The notes under the pieces: model-generated
Told to the model about the DNA's origin: nothing
What the model saw: only the letters and a program-made list of their open reading frames with translations
The model's database searches: none
Shown here: positions 17,888-28,526 of the stretch, piece after piece
Layout: every line of letters starts with the position of its first letter
Position numbering within the stretch: the stretch's first letter is position 1
From: Hydractinia symbiolongicarpus
Lineage: Eukaryota; Cnidaria; Hydrozoa; Anthoathecata; Hydractiniidae
Reading direction: 5' to 3'
Assembly: GCF_029227915.1 (NCBI RefSeq)
Contig: NC_079886.1
Coordinates: 11,803,501 to 11,863,500 of the forward strand
Length of the DNA stretch: 60,000 nucleotides
Translations under genes and position numbers: made by a program

Positions 17888-17906
17888 GTTTCTTTAAAGA
17901 AACATG
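17885..17906. promoter_or_regulatory. Perfect 22-bp palindrome containing two divergent start codons
   Basis: The sequence CATGTTTCTTT followed by its exact complement places the minus-strand ATG at one end (17885-17887) and the plus-strand ATG at the other (17904-17906), with only 16 bp between. The E3 equivalent (54949-54973) keeps the two starts 19 bp apart with TTCTTAAAGAA in the centre. A bidirectional promoter with almost no 5' UTR is inferred. Confidence 0.6.
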
Positions 17907-18151
17907 AGGCAACTGTATATCACTGATATTGAAAAGCCTATGATATTTGCGGACTACCTAGGCCAGGACACGAGGATCGCTCTGAGGTCTATCAGTATCC
18001 AACCCAGGTGGTGAAATCTCTACAAAAAGAGCGAGTTCAACATATATAAAGCGAGGACCGATATAAATATCGAACTGTTGGAAGTCCTCATCTCAATCGA
18101 GCCGGGTTGTATAGAATCGAGGATCTAGCGGTCATAGTCAACAGTCAATCT
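17904..18151 (+). pseudogene. Candidate minor virion protein, decayed and truncated (E2)
   Basis: The first codons (MRQLYITDIEKP, YLGQDTRIALRSISIQP) match the intact 223-aa E3 protein at 54971-55642. A TGA follows after the Trp (18012-18014) and frameshifts continue until the non-LTR insertion at about 18152, which removed the rest. Confidence 0.65.
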
Positions 18152-20567
18152 GATGCATTATGCATTAGATAATCATGCTCCTCGAAAGAAAAGGTATGTA
18201 CGTCATAACCAGGCAGCTTTTATGAGTAAAGAAATAAACAAGGCAATTATGAAGAGATCAAAACTTTTAAATAAGCATAGGAAGGATACAACTCCAGAGA
18301 GTAAATTAGCATACAATAAACAAAGGAATTTTTGTGTTTCACTAATAAGAAAAAGTAAATACAAATTCTTCAACAACCGTAATGTTAAAAATATAACTGA
18401 GAATAGGTTATTCTGGAAAACAGTAAAACCATGTTTCTCTAACAAGACAGTTACAAGTGAAAATATTACCTTAGTTGAAAATGGGACTACAATATCTCAT
18501 GATAAAGATATTACTGAAATATTCAACAATTATTTTGGCAGTGTTGTTGAAAATTTAGGCATAAAGTCATCAAATATACAACCTTCAAGTAATGAAAACA
18601 GACACAAAGATCAAATAAATTCGATAATATATAAATATAAATCTCATCCTAGTGTAGAAAAGATAAGAAAAAACGCAAAAAGCAGCACAAAATTTTCTTT
18701 TAAACAAATTGCATTTGAAGATGTTGAAAAATACATTCGAAAACTTGATCCAAAAAAGGCGCAGCAGAAAGATGATATTCCTACTAACATCATCAAAGAA
18801 AACAGTGATATTTTTAGCCAATTCATTACTGAAAATTTTACTCAATCGTTAAAAAGTTCTGAATTTCCAACATCTTTGAAAAACGCAGATAATACTCCTA
18901 CACACAAGAAAGGACTGCGCACTGAAAAGGCGAACTATAGACCTGTGTCCTATCGAACATCTCAAAAATCTATGAAAGATGCATGTATGACCAAATATAC
19001 ACCTTCTTCAAGCCATTATTTTCGAAACTTCAATTTGGTTTTCGCAAGGGGCACAGTTCCCAACAATGCTTCATAAGTATGATTGAAAAATGGAAAAACA
19101 GTCTTGACAAAGGTGGCACATTTGGAGCGCTTTTAACTGATTTGTCTAAGGCATTTGACTGCATACCACACGAGCTCTTACTAGCAAAACTTCATGCATA
19201 TGGCCTGATATGAACTCTTTGCTGTTTATAAAATCGTACCTAATTGACAGGAAACAGCGAGTACGTATAAACAACAATTATAGTACATGGACAAAAATCA
19301 ATTTTGGGTCCTTTGCTTTTCAATATATTTTTATGCGACCTTTTTCTTTTTGTCCCATATATGGACATTGTCAACTATGCTGATGATACAACCCCATTTT
19401 CAATACGAAAGAATATCAACGAAGTTATTGAAAAGATTGAATATGCAGCAATTATAATATTTACTTGGTTTGAAAATAACGGTATGAAACCCAACCCAGA
19501 AAAATCACATTTTTTTACTAACAAAACTGATCTACGGTTAAAAGTTGTGATGAACTTCTAAACAATTCTCAAACTGAGAAACTGCTTGGTATAACCATAG
19601 ACCACAAACTTTCTTTCGAGGAACATGTTAATCAGCTCTGTAACAAGGCAGGCCAGAAAGTTAGTGCGCTTGCAAAGTTATCTTCCTTAATGACATTAGA
19701 CCAGCGAAAGCTGATTATTAATGCTTTTGTCACTAGTCATTTTTCGTACTGTCCATTAGTATGGATGTTTCACAGTCGTAAATTAAACAATAGGATAAAC
19801 CATATACATGAAAGAGCACTAAGAATTAGCTATCAAGACTATCAATCCTCATTTGAAGAGCTTTTATCAAAAAATGGAAGCGTTAAAATTCACCAGACGA
19901 ACTTACGCATCCTTGTTACTGAGCTGTATATAGCTAAAACAAAAACAGGTCCAGAAATGTTGTATGAACTTTTTATTTTTCCTGAACCAGTGTATAATTT
20001 GAGGAAGGACAAACTCAAGAGTAACAAAATATTTTCAGTGAAATATGGGATCGAAACAGTGATCGAAATGTTGGGTTAAAGCTTTGGAACTCTTTGCCTA
20101 ACAAGTATCGGAACGCTGGTACTTTAATTGAGTTTAGAAACAAAATAGGAAACTGGATTCCAAACCATTGTCCTTGCAGAATATGCAAAACTTTTATACC
20201 TGAATTAGGTTTTCTTTAGTTTCCTAGTTGTCTTCCTTTGTCAGTTGTGGAGCGGGAACTCAGTTAAACATGTCTTGCGGTGCGACGGTTCAAGTGGGGT
20301 GGTATCATATAAGGATATTCTAGCCTTGTTATCTGGTTGCATATTATTTTCTCTCGGCCCCCTGCCTGGGAAGTTTGACTGAGTTCCTGGAACCACCACT
20401 ACATAGTCTATCCTTTGACATATTATTTAAAATATTTAAAAAATGGTATATACGGTATTCTTTATAGATTTTTTATATTTAGTAATTTATTGTTTTTAAT
20501 GTTTTTAAAGTTGACTTTAATTAGCCTCAGAGCTACATTTTCTTGTAAACTTGTCAACTATAAATAA

Positions 20568-20653
<86 letters not shown>

Positions 20654-20657
20654 TAAA

Positions 20658-20716
<59 letters not shown>
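18152..20716 (+). mobile_element. 5'-truncated CR1/L2-like non-LTR retrotransposon with (TAA)n tail
   Basis: The frame 18153-19076 covers the linker between endonuclease and RT (RLFWKTVKPCFSNKTV) and the RT fingers (KANYRPVS). Later fragments hold DLSKAFDCIPHELLLAKLHAYG, the catalytic NYADDTTPF box (about 19375) and the post-RT FSYCPLVWMFHSRKLNNRI region, ending near HCPCRIC. Multiple frameshifts and stops make it dead. The 3' end runs AAATAAATTAATAATAAT into about 150 bp of (AAT)n (20569-20716, interrupted by AAAATAAAAAT). It splits E2 between the minor virion gene and the TM/coiled-coil gene. Confidence 0.85.
20569..20716 (+). repeat. (AAT)n microsatellite at the retroelement 3' end
   Basis: Nearly pure AAT triplets, with one AAAATAAAAAT interruption near 20648. 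The long poly-Ile/Asn frames read here are artefacts. Confidence 0.95.
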
Positions 20717-20718
<2 letters not shown>

Positions 20719-20754
20719 GTACGTGGGTTAAATACACTGATCAAGGATTACTCG

Positions 20755-21196
20755 CTGTAAGTGTATAACTTCGGGTGTTGGTATCGGCAGTATGTTATCC
20801 GGAATTGGTGTACCACTCTCCGTAGCAATGGGGGGAAACACGATCCCTGTGAGGTTGGGGCAAGCAGGTCTGAGGAATACGGGGAAGAGGCTAGATGTCA
20901 AAAGCGAAAAGCACGAAAGCATCCGGCTGCTGGCAGAGACCAAACTTAACTCTGTTGTCGACCTTATCAGTAGAGCTGTGGAAAATGGGGTGATTAGCGA
21001 TTATGAATTCAGCTTGATTATGCAGGAAAAGCAACGCTATATGCTACTCAAGGAGCAAATACGTCAACGAACCAGAAAGATCGTAGATTCGCTTAATGAT
21101 CGGGAGAGACAACAGTTAGTTCAGAAGGGGCGTGAAGAGGGCAAGCAGGAGCTTATGAAAAAAATTCAATCTGTACAGTATGTCAGCGGTACCTAG
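20755..21196 (+). CDS. TM/coiled-coil Polinton protein, N-terminus lost to insertion (E2)
   Basis: Coding-like sequence begins inside a hydrophobic segment (SGVGIGSMLSGIGVPLSVAMG) and continues to TAG at 21196; the first Met is 20792. It then has GLRNTGKRLDVKSEKHESIRLLAETK and a long charged helix (EQIRQRTRKIVDSLNDRERQ). The E3 homolog (55643-56215) has a complete N-terminus with a coiled coil before the hydrophobic hairpin, and the E1 protein at 2-349 has the same plan. A virion membrane protein is a reasonable guess. Confidence 0.6.
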
Positions 21197-21217
21197 ATGA
21201 GCCACCGGCTTATAATG

Positions 21218-21243
21218 TCTAATGTGTTGTTCAACATACTAGT
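21218..21243. terminator. Inverted-repeat terminator between convergent genes (E2, second)
   Basis: TCTAATGTGTTG-T-TCAACATACTAG is an imperfect palindrome. It separates the plus-strand gene ending at 21196 from the minus-strand small SAP-like gene ending at 21285. It is close in sequence to the reverse complement of 17064-17090 and to 53729-53754. Confidence 0.55.
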
Positions 21244-21284
21244 CGAGAACTTCTCCAGTGTTTCAATCAAAGGTGTGATCACCA

Positions 21285-21461
21285 TCATGCGCTACGCGTT
21301 CCTTCTTTTCGAATAGTGGTCGCGCATACTGCTCTAGGTTCTTCTCCCAAGCTATGGTACTTCGCCTTGCGGATTGCCTCGATAAGGGCGGCCTTGTTCA
21401 TGGTTGAAGTGTTACGGATACCTAACGATTTAGCTTCCCTTTTTAATTCGTTAAAAAACAT
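21285..21461 (-). CDS. 58-aa SAP/Rho_N-like protein
   Basis: This short gene starts at 21459-21461 with AATAAGAT just upstream and stops at TGA (21285-21287). Its first 35 residues (FFNELKREAKSLGIRNTSTM, KAALIEAIRKAKY) form a helix-turn-helix of the SAP/Rho_N type, like those in the E1 SAP genes. The tail is short and basic. A fragment of the E3 counterpart with the same AIRKAKY motif lies at about 56533-56570. DNA or RNA binding is inferred. The frame is intact. Confidence 0.6.
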   Translation of the reverse strand: MFFNELKREAKSLGIRNTSTMNKAALIEAIRKAKYHSLGEEPRAVCATTIRKEGTRSA

Positions 21462-21468
21462 ATCTTAT

Positions 21469-22794
21469 TTATATGGTTGGAGAACAACCACATAACGCAT
21501 TTTTGGATCTAAGTAAGGAATTCATTGTCATCACCCGAGTCGTCATCCGAATCCAGGTTGGCTTGAAATCCTCGATTTTATACTTGCATTCTTCCAGGGT
21601 AATCTGCATGTGATGGTTCGAGCTGTGCTTGTAAATGCTCGCCATTTTGAAAATAGCCTGGCACCTGCAGCTTTTCCCTAAAGAGACTTCTTTGGGGTTG
21701 AAAGCCGTTCTGACCTTGCCTTCCCACTCTTTCACTTTTGAGGTAATATACTTACCCTCTTTAACGGGTTGGCTAGCAAAGTTTGCCCTTTTCAAGGCTT
21801 GTACTTTATCCATGATGCTATTAAACTTCCCCAGCCAACAAGATTTATCGTATATGTGGAATGACATGATGAGTGATGCGTCTTTATCGTAGCGCGAGGC
21901 GCCATTGGAATATAGTTCCTTGCGTGTTTTGATCCGTAGATGCCTGATCTTGCCATCGTTATTATATCCAATTAAAGTGCGCTAATTCCTGTCCTTGTTG
22001 GCGCTAAAGGGATCACTTAGCACGATATTCTCAATGTTTACATCCTTGATATTTAATGGAGCCGCCTTGGCATAAAAGTCTTTTGAATTAACATTCCCGG
22101 TACGAAATTTTAACTTCCTTTTATTTTAGTAATATGGGGGTTCCCTGTATAATGAGTCTCCGTTGGCATTAAAGGCATATGTCGTAGTCGTCGAGGGTCA
22201 CTTCACAGTCGTCGCATTGTTCCTTCATCGTTTATTTGACACCCCCCACAAGATCTCAAGACTGACCTTTTCATCCTCGGAGAAACACCAATCCCTGTCG
22301 GGATGCTATGCCATTGGAAGCAACTCCTCCATAATTCTGACCTTTGTCGCTTTCCGCTGACGATAGGCCTCGAGCAGCCGGGGATACCTCTCCACCACCC
22401 TGTTACACATGTCCCGGTCAACGAACCAATCCGGAACATATTCGAACAGCCATGGGTACTCCAGAACCGCCTCGGCACACATTTCCTGGGTCTTGAAATG
22501 ATCCGGAACAAACTCCAGCACCCAGAGCTCTGCTTGAACTGCCCTAATACATATTTCCTGGGTCTTGAAATGGTCCGGCATATAATGAAGCACATCGGGT
22601 GCCTCTCGAACTGCCAGGATACACATATCCCATGTCTTGATATGTTCCGGAATATGCGGGAGCGCCCAGGGATAGCTTCGAACCGCCCTGGTACACAATT
22701 CCCGAGTCTTGAAAATTTCTGGAACATATAGGAGCATCACGAGGTCCTCTTGAAGCGTCCCGGTACACATTTCTTGCGTCTTGAAATGGTCCAT
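21469..22794 (-). pseudogene. DUF4116-like repeat protein with C-terminal domain (E2)
   Basis: On the minus strand from 22794, five or six repeats of about 30 residues follow the pattern (Y/F)VPDHFKTQEMCxxAV. This resembles the DUF4116 repeats of large DNA viruses and bacteria. The repeats end in AYRQRKATKVRIMEEL, then the frame breaks. Further pieces follow: KDVNIENIVLSDPF (about 22030), a segment cut by stops, and an open C-terminal part (21469-21867) with WEGKVRTAFNPKEV and KSCRCQAIFKMASIYKH. E3 carries the same gene (56569-57530). The C-terminal pattern loosely recalls viral ssDNA-binding proteins, but I cannot confirm it. The N-terminus was removed at the junction with the E4 polymerase. 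Confidence 0.55.
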
Positions 22795-25600
22795 TTTCTA
22801 GGATGTATCTTTTGTCATCAAAGCAACTTAGCGATACTTTGCTTATCTCATAACTTCCCGACATATGATCTTTATTTCTAATTGTTTTCATAGTATGACA
22901 CATTGGTTTGTTTTCAAATAATACATTACTCTCGTCTTCATGTCTGATGTTGTTTCTAATAATGTTCTTCTTAATACCTTCAGAAGTTTTACCACATTTG
23001 TCATTATCCTTAATATAGCGATACATCTTAGACTTCAATTGTACAAATTCAAGTATTGGCACACCTGCTGCTTCATCTTTCATTTTACCAATAACTTTCT
23101 TGTTTGATGTGTTATAGAATAGTGACGTCTTAGGGTAGTCACCATTGTCGAACATGTGTTTATCATTTTGGAAATCCTTGTATGCGTCATTGGCTTTAAT
23201 TTCTTATGTTAGTGAGTCAGTATCTGTGAATAGTAGTTTGGCCATGTTATTATATTTTTTCGTTACATAATTATAGTGGAAGTCATACATTAGTGTTTTA
23301 GATAAATTTATTCCACATTTACCCGTTTTCTAACGTTTTCCATAGTCTTTCCGAATACACTGTTGTTCGTAAGTTTGAAGAAGTCCTTTTCAAAAGCATT
23401 TTTAGCGTCTGTTCTCTTGCTGGTATTGAAATCAATACATTTTTTCAACCATGGGATTTGATTGAATTCTAATACACTATGTAACTTTGTTATTTTTAAT
23501 CCTAATGATATGTATAATTGTAGATTTCGATGGTGCAATACGTATTTCAACTTTTTTGTTTAATACCAATTTATGTACATCACCTATTGATATCTTATAT
23601 CTCTTCTGTATTTTTTTACAATAGTCTGATAGCATATTAAGGCCAACATTGGTTTTCTACGGAGCTAACGGATAATCATTGTGTAGATCGTGTAGTTCAT
23701 TCGGATATTCTAGATCAACTTCCAGTATCAGTCCTTTATCACATTCATCTGTATGTTTAGCTAGATTGCAATTGTTTTCTTCTTTTTCAGATAGCCATCT
23801 AAATCCACCAGTTGGTAGATATTGTGACATGCCATAACTATATAGATTGTTGGTATCAAGATACATTATATATTTTGATGGTAGCTCTTTAATATACTTT
23901 AATGGGATTAATTTTCGCGGGGATTAAATTTCGCGAGCTCGAAAATTCGCGAAATGCAGGGGATTGATTTTTGCGAATTTTCGCGAATGAGCTATTTTTG
24001 AATATTTCGCGAGGACTTAATTTTGCGAAGACGGCCTTTTTAAATAATTCGCGAGGACTTATTTTCGCGAATGAATGAAATTAAAAAGATTTTTTTTATT
24101 TATTTCATTTTTATTGATGTAACATCTTTATTCACCTCACCATATACAAAAAAACCGAAAAACTATCAATCGTCGTCCTCGTCAGTAATGAATGCATCAA
24201 ATGCATTACGTTCCATTTCTTCACATTCCCATTCAGAGTCTGAATCGTCATCGTCATCATTTGTTTTTTGTGAATATCGTATACGTAATTCTTCTTTACT
24301 CAAAGTGGTTATTCCTCTCACCCCATCGTTGTTGACGGTAAAATCAAGCATTGGAACAATGTCATTGAATGGATCAAGAAAATCAAGACCTACCAGCCCC
24401 TTTTCAACTGCACCAGTAATCCCATACGCTTTCCATCCACTAATAATCAATAAGAGAAAAATTATTTCGTGCGCTTTTTACATAACGAAATGGCTTGCTA
24501 CGTGTTAAAAATGGCATTGTTTGGTTTTGATTCTGAAATTCAGCAAACGTTAAAAAAAGAAAATTTCAAATTTTTTGCGAGGAAATTTAATCCCTGCGAA
24601 AATTAACCCCTTTAAAGTAGTCCTTCATGTATTTATTGTTGCTTTCGAATATCTGTTTGCTATATATGACACACCACCCCTTGGTTCTTTTTGAATGAAT
24701 TGGAACATATCAATATTTGTCATCAGTTCAAGTTCTATTTTTGTCATTTTCAACATAGCATTCCAAGATAATCCAGGAGATGTATAATAATGGCATGGAT
24801 TAAGTCCATAATATTGCAGACATGTACTTCTGCAGTTTTCAAATATATCAGCCAATATCAATACATCAAATTTTAGGTAAAGATCACCCATTGTCCATAA
24901 ATCAAACTCATTCCACACTTTTTTAGCATGTTGATATTGTTAATTGGTGATATGTTCATCATTTAATAGACTGTATAAATCCTTTTTATCTGGTAGCTGT
25001 TTATCATCGAATCGGTTGAAGCAATCCATGTAATCAGAAGGATATACACCCTTTTTAGTCATTAGATCAAATCTGTTACTCTTTTCGAATTCTTCTTTTG
25101 TATATTTGAAGGACTTTTCTGTTAGGTTATCTACCAATTTCTCCAGACTTGAACTGATGAACTGGAAACTATCGATAAATGTAAGATTATTACTCAACAT
25201 GAATACCATGTACTTTTCCATACTGTTTAGAATTACAATAATATCCATTTCCTTTTGTTCTCCATTTTTAGTTTTATAGGAGTGTTTTTTAACAATTTTA
25301 CCAATCTGTTGCATAATAAAATGACTATCATATCCTCTCAAATTATGGAAAATCAATGGTATTTTGTCTGTTATGCTATGGTTAGAATTACAATCTTTAT
25401 GTGCTGATCCTCTATAATTACCTGTTACATGGCAGTGATGCCTAACTCTAATATCTGTATCTATATATTTTTTACTGCATATGTGACAACTATCTGCATG
25501 TTTGAAATTGGATCTATCTTCTTTAGTCATTTTCATGTCCTTAGTGAAATGTTTGTTTTTAATGCCTTTACAATATCTGACTTCCTTACTACTATGTAGG
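22795..25600 (-). pseudogene. AT-rich family-B DNA polymerase of endonuclease VII type (E4), left arm
   Basis: Fragments in order on the minus strand: an endonuclease VII-like zinc module (CHICSKKY, RHHCHVTGNYRGSAH), Exo II (GYDSHF), MTKKGVYPSDYMDCFNRFDD, Exo III (YLKFDVLILADIFE), a break caused by an inserted transposon (23904-24610), motif A (YLDTNNLYSYGM), motif B ([11 protein letters not shown]), motif C (FTDTDSLT followed by a stop) and the end LSCFDDKRYILENG. The family is related to the E1 polymerase but more AT-rich and diverged. Several stops and deletions are present. The 5' end stops near the E3 terminal repeat; the 3' end is fused to E2's DUF4116-like gene. Confidence 0.85.
23904..24610. 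mobile_element. Small DNA transposon with GGGATTAATTTTCGC termini, left arm
   Basis: The imperfect terminal inverted repeats GGGATTAATTTTCGCGGGG and GGGGTTAATTTTCGCAGGG are followed by more inverted homology (GATTAAATTTC) and TTCGCGA-rich subterminal sequence. TTTAA flanks both sides as a candidate target duplication. An internal minus-strand frame (24166-24450, 94 aa) begins GWKAYGITGAVEKG and ends in an acidic D/E tail. It resembles the C-terminal end of a pogo/Tigger-like transposase, so this is probably a non-autonomous derivative. It splits the E4 polymerase. Confidence 0.7.
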
Positions 25601-25698
25601 GAGGCATGATGAGTAGGTTTTGTGTTTTACTCAAATGAGTTAAACAAGTCACGTGATCTTTTTTCGACGCATGCGCACAACCTTCAAAGAGCGATAGT

Positions 25699-25782
25699 CT
25701 TCGGTCTGGCAAAATCCCACGGTATTTTGAGTAGTGGGGGAATTCCCTACTCAAAGTTCTGTCCACTTCAGAAAAAATTCGA
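25699..25782. repeat. E3 left terminal repeat (partial TIR)
   Basis: This 84-bp block is the reverse complement, with few mismatches, of 57543-57626 at the far end of E3. It starts CTTCGGTCTGGC and contains a palindromic core TTGAGTAG-TGG-GGGAATTCCC-TACTCAA. Beyond CTTCGGTC the two flanks diverge, as expected for element ends. Confidence 0.7.
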
Positions 25783-25804
25783 AAGCTACTGATAATAAAG
25801 AGAA

Positions 25805-26167
25805 ATGAGTTGGTTCAAGAATGCAATCAGCAAACTATACAGCACTGTATCAGCGCCAGTAGCAGCAACTCGCGACGCTCTTGCAGGTCGATTGCAGAGT
25901 GTACGGGATACTGTTAGTCTTTGTTACAACAGGGCAAAGGAACAAATTTCGGGAGAGACAACGCTTTACGATGAGGTCGAACAGGAAGCACAGGAGGACT
26001 ACTACAACACAGAGGACATCCAAGACGTATATCAGGGAATTGAAGACCTCAAACACATGTTCCCTAGAGAGAAGAAGCAGGCCACGAACCTAGAGGGAAT
26101 CGAAGACATTCAGCATATTTTTGATGAAAATGACGCAGAACTCTTGGAAGACGGAAATCGCGTCTAG
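25805..26167 (+). CDS. N-terminal segment of the E3 polymerase region, left arm
   Basis: A 120-aa frame starts at an ATG preceded by AATAAAGAGAA. It begins MSWFKNAISKLYSTV, has an amphipathic, Ala/Val-rich start and becomes strongly acidic (DEVEQEAQEDYYNTEDIQ, ENDAELLEDG). It lies between the terminal repeat and the polB N-terminal region. I think it is the broken N-terminal leader of the E3 polymerase gene, possibly including the priming region, but a separate small acidic protein is possible. Confidence 0.5.
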   Translation: MSWFKNAISKLYSTVSAPVAATRDALAGRLQSVRDTVSLCYNRAKEQISGETTLYDEVEQEAQEDYYNTEDIQDVYQGIEDLKHMFPREKKQATNLEGIEDIQHIFDENDAELLEDGNRV

Positions 26168-26242
26168 ACGTGGCGGTTCAACAAGAATCTGAACCAACCG
26201 CTGACAGATGCGATCATATAAAGAATCACGCCTCGTATAGAC

Positions 26243-27040
26243 ATGCGCGTTAATGTTGTGTACAGTTTCAGCTGTGATATTTACCGAGGTGGAGGTGGTG
26301 TGTCTTCCTATCACAAAACTAAGAGCTCCAAGTCGCTATCAAGCATCACGGAAATCGAAGCTTTCATAGAAGAATGTGAAATGAAGCGTCTGGATCTGGA
26401 GAATGCTGAGTTTTGGAATAAGGTATCACCAGAGCGAACCATCGAGACTCCTGGAGCATATGTAGGGAAGCTTGTGTTTAAACACGTGCAAATTAAGTTC
26501 ATCTCTACAAGAGAGCCTCTGTTGGGATGCGGCCCTCTTCCAGATTGGCTGCGAAAGAAGAGGAGCATCTACGCTATGGATGGAAAAACGGAAAGGACCG
26601 ACAATTTGTGCCAGTGGCGATGGCTTGCAATGCACTATCGTGAGGCTAAAAAGCAAATGGAGAAGTTCCTAACAAGGCCAGTCCTCACATTAGCTCGAGA
26701 GTACTATGAGGACTCCATGCTAAAGCGTGAAGATGTGCGCCCTACAAAGCTTGTAGATTTCGAGGGCATTGCCAAACACTTCAAGATCAACATCAGAGTC
26801 TTTGAGCCCAAGAAAAACTCTGATAAGGCACCGGGGAGACTTGTTTATGGACAAAATCAGTACAAAAAAAGTTTAGACACAATCAATCTTGGTATGCTGG
26901 ACGGGCACTGTTTCTACATCAAGGATTTAGACGTACTGGCGCAACAGAAATGGGAATGTGATGCATGCAAACAACTCTTCAGAAAAGCCTGCAATTTGGC
27001 ATCAAAATTTTGTTTTTTTTGTCAACTAAATGCCGTTTAA
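26243..27040 (+). pseudogene. DNA polymerase B N-terminal region (E3), truncated, left arm
   Basis: The frame contains CGPLPDWLRKKRSIYAMD, a papain/OTU-like C-x-W-R-W motif (NLCQWRWLAMHY), HFKINIRVFEPKK and the matching H-C-F-Y (LDGHCFYIKDLDVLA). A zinc finger begins (WECDACKQLFRKACNLASK) and ends abruptly near 27010, where a repeat shared with 47265-47560 starts. The exonuclease and first palm motifs are missing; the C-terminal end reappears at 27890. Codon use and GC are like E2, unlike the adjoining E4 polymerase. Confidence 0.75.
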
Positions 27041-27889
27041 GACCATACACGTTTCAATCGGAAGACTTTCAATCATGAATGATAGGCTATAATTTTTGTT
27101 CGCAATTTCTTTTCGTTTTGTTTGCGTTTGTTGTAAGATGTAATGTCACTTGTGTGTTTTATCTTCAGAGCTTCAAGCACCAAACCTCTTCGAATGTTTG
27201 GCACGATAACACAACGAATTTAGCAGGTTGTCATCAAATATTTTGGTAGCGAGCGGAAATTCTTAGAGCCCCCAGGGCTTCTTGTTCAAATTTGTTCTAG
27301 TAAAAACAAATAAAAACACAGAAGTTAAAATTACCAGAAGCTTTTCGGTTTATATTTACTTTTATTTGTTTTATTATTACCCTATGGCAAATGTTGATAA
27401 TAAATTTTTGTTCTGACACACTGATTTATAACACATCGCGATTTCGAAATGCAGTAGCTACATGTGGGAACAGGTTATAGTATTATTATTTCCGCACTTA
27501 CTTAAGCATGATAATCTTGTTTCCTAGCCACAAACACGAATTTATTCACAGTGGAGAAAAATCGAAAACAATTTTCCCTTAACATTTTTTGTGATTATGC
27601 GAGAATAGATGGACTTTACGTTTTAATTTTTTTGGATAAATATAAGACATGACTCTCTTCATTATAACGAAAACAATTTATTTGTTAAAAAACACTTCTA
27701 TATCATAAAAATAATAACTTTAATGATTACTATTCTAAACTTCTTATGAAACTTTGCTTAATATGTGCAATGTGAAATTGAGTTGTGCACGGTCAGAAAA
27801 AAGAACAATAGAATAACGTTCTGAATAAGATATGAATGAGAAACTCGAAAGTTTCTAAACCAGGGTTTTTGTCTATCAAGTATGGTTTA
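27016..27889. other. Insertion inside E3 polB: repeat end plus AT-rich non-coding DNA
   Basis: Bases 27018-27300 match 47264-47565, the 3' end of the tandem-repeat element in the CR1 insertion, including CAAACCTCTTCGAATGTTTG and GCGAGCGGAAATTCTTAGAG. The remaining ~590 bp is AT-rich with no gene I can see. Confidence 0.65.
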
Positions 27890-28526
27890 CCAGAGATGAA
27901 GGAAAGTTCGATGCAGCCATGAGATCCCCGTACCTCGAAGACCCTGAAGAGATTGGAGATGCGTATGAGCTCAGAAGGGGCAAGCACAAGGAGCCGTCTA
28001 TCAGCTGGCGAAGTTGCGCATGCTAGCATTCTACTACGACTTCCTGGACAAGTACGTACACCGTCGAGACTTTGAGTATTGCTTCATGGATACGGACCCG
28101 GCGTATTTTGCCATCTCTGGGGAAGAGTTGCGAGATGTCATTCGCCCTGAACTGCTCGACGAGTACGACAAAGACGTGAAAAACTGGCTTGTTACCGATA
28201 AGTACTCGAGTCGAACGGGAGGGTTATTCAAAGCAGAATTCATCGGGTCTCGGATGATTGCCCTGACAGCCAAGTGCTATTTCGTCGAAGGGAAAGGAGG
28301 CACAAAGTTTTCGTGCAAAGGGATGTCAAAGAAACAGAATGCGGTGAGTTGGTCTAGGTACATGAGCACGTTAAAGGGAAGTTTAGACACTGCGAAAAAC
28401 GTAGTTTTCCGGGTGCACAACCAGGGGATGGTCACGTACGAACAAAACAAGCTGGGACTCTCAGCGTTCTACGATAAGCGGAAGGTACTCGAGGATGGTA
28501 TACATACGGTGCCTTTGAAATTGTAA
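27890..28526 (+). pseudogene. DNA polymerase B C-terminal region (E3), left arm
   Basis: Starting with AAMRSPYLEDPEEIGDAYELRRGK in a slightly degraded frame, then open from 28014. It carries motif C as FMDTDPAYF (Ser to Pro after the Asp), the SSRTGGLFKAEF region, CKGMSKKQNAVSW and the terminal MVTYEQNKLGLSAFYDKR. It is closely similar to the E2 polymerase end (7970-8604). A Pro at the motif-C serine position would probably impair catalysis. Confidence 0.8.

Larger units (their letters stand above)
6747..22794. mobile_element. E2: near-complete but decayed Polinton/Maverick-like element
   Basis: Gene order from polB through ATPase, integrase and MCP to the DUF4116-like gene matches E3 almost gene for gene. 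The left end starts inside polB. The right end is cut in the DUF4116-like gene, where the E4 polymerase fragment joins at 22794/22795. Two non-LTR insertions (10430-11216 and 18152-20716) lie inside. No terminal repeat was found at either end. Confidence 0.75.

Noticed and set aside
20517-20760. Long poly-Ile frames on both strands
   Set aside because: They are translations of the (AAT)n microsatellite.
22203-22731. Frames on both strands with repeated Cys/Val units across the DUF4116 gene
   Set aside because: They are off-frame readings of the repeat array; the frame at 22306-22794 gives the recognisable repeat pattern.
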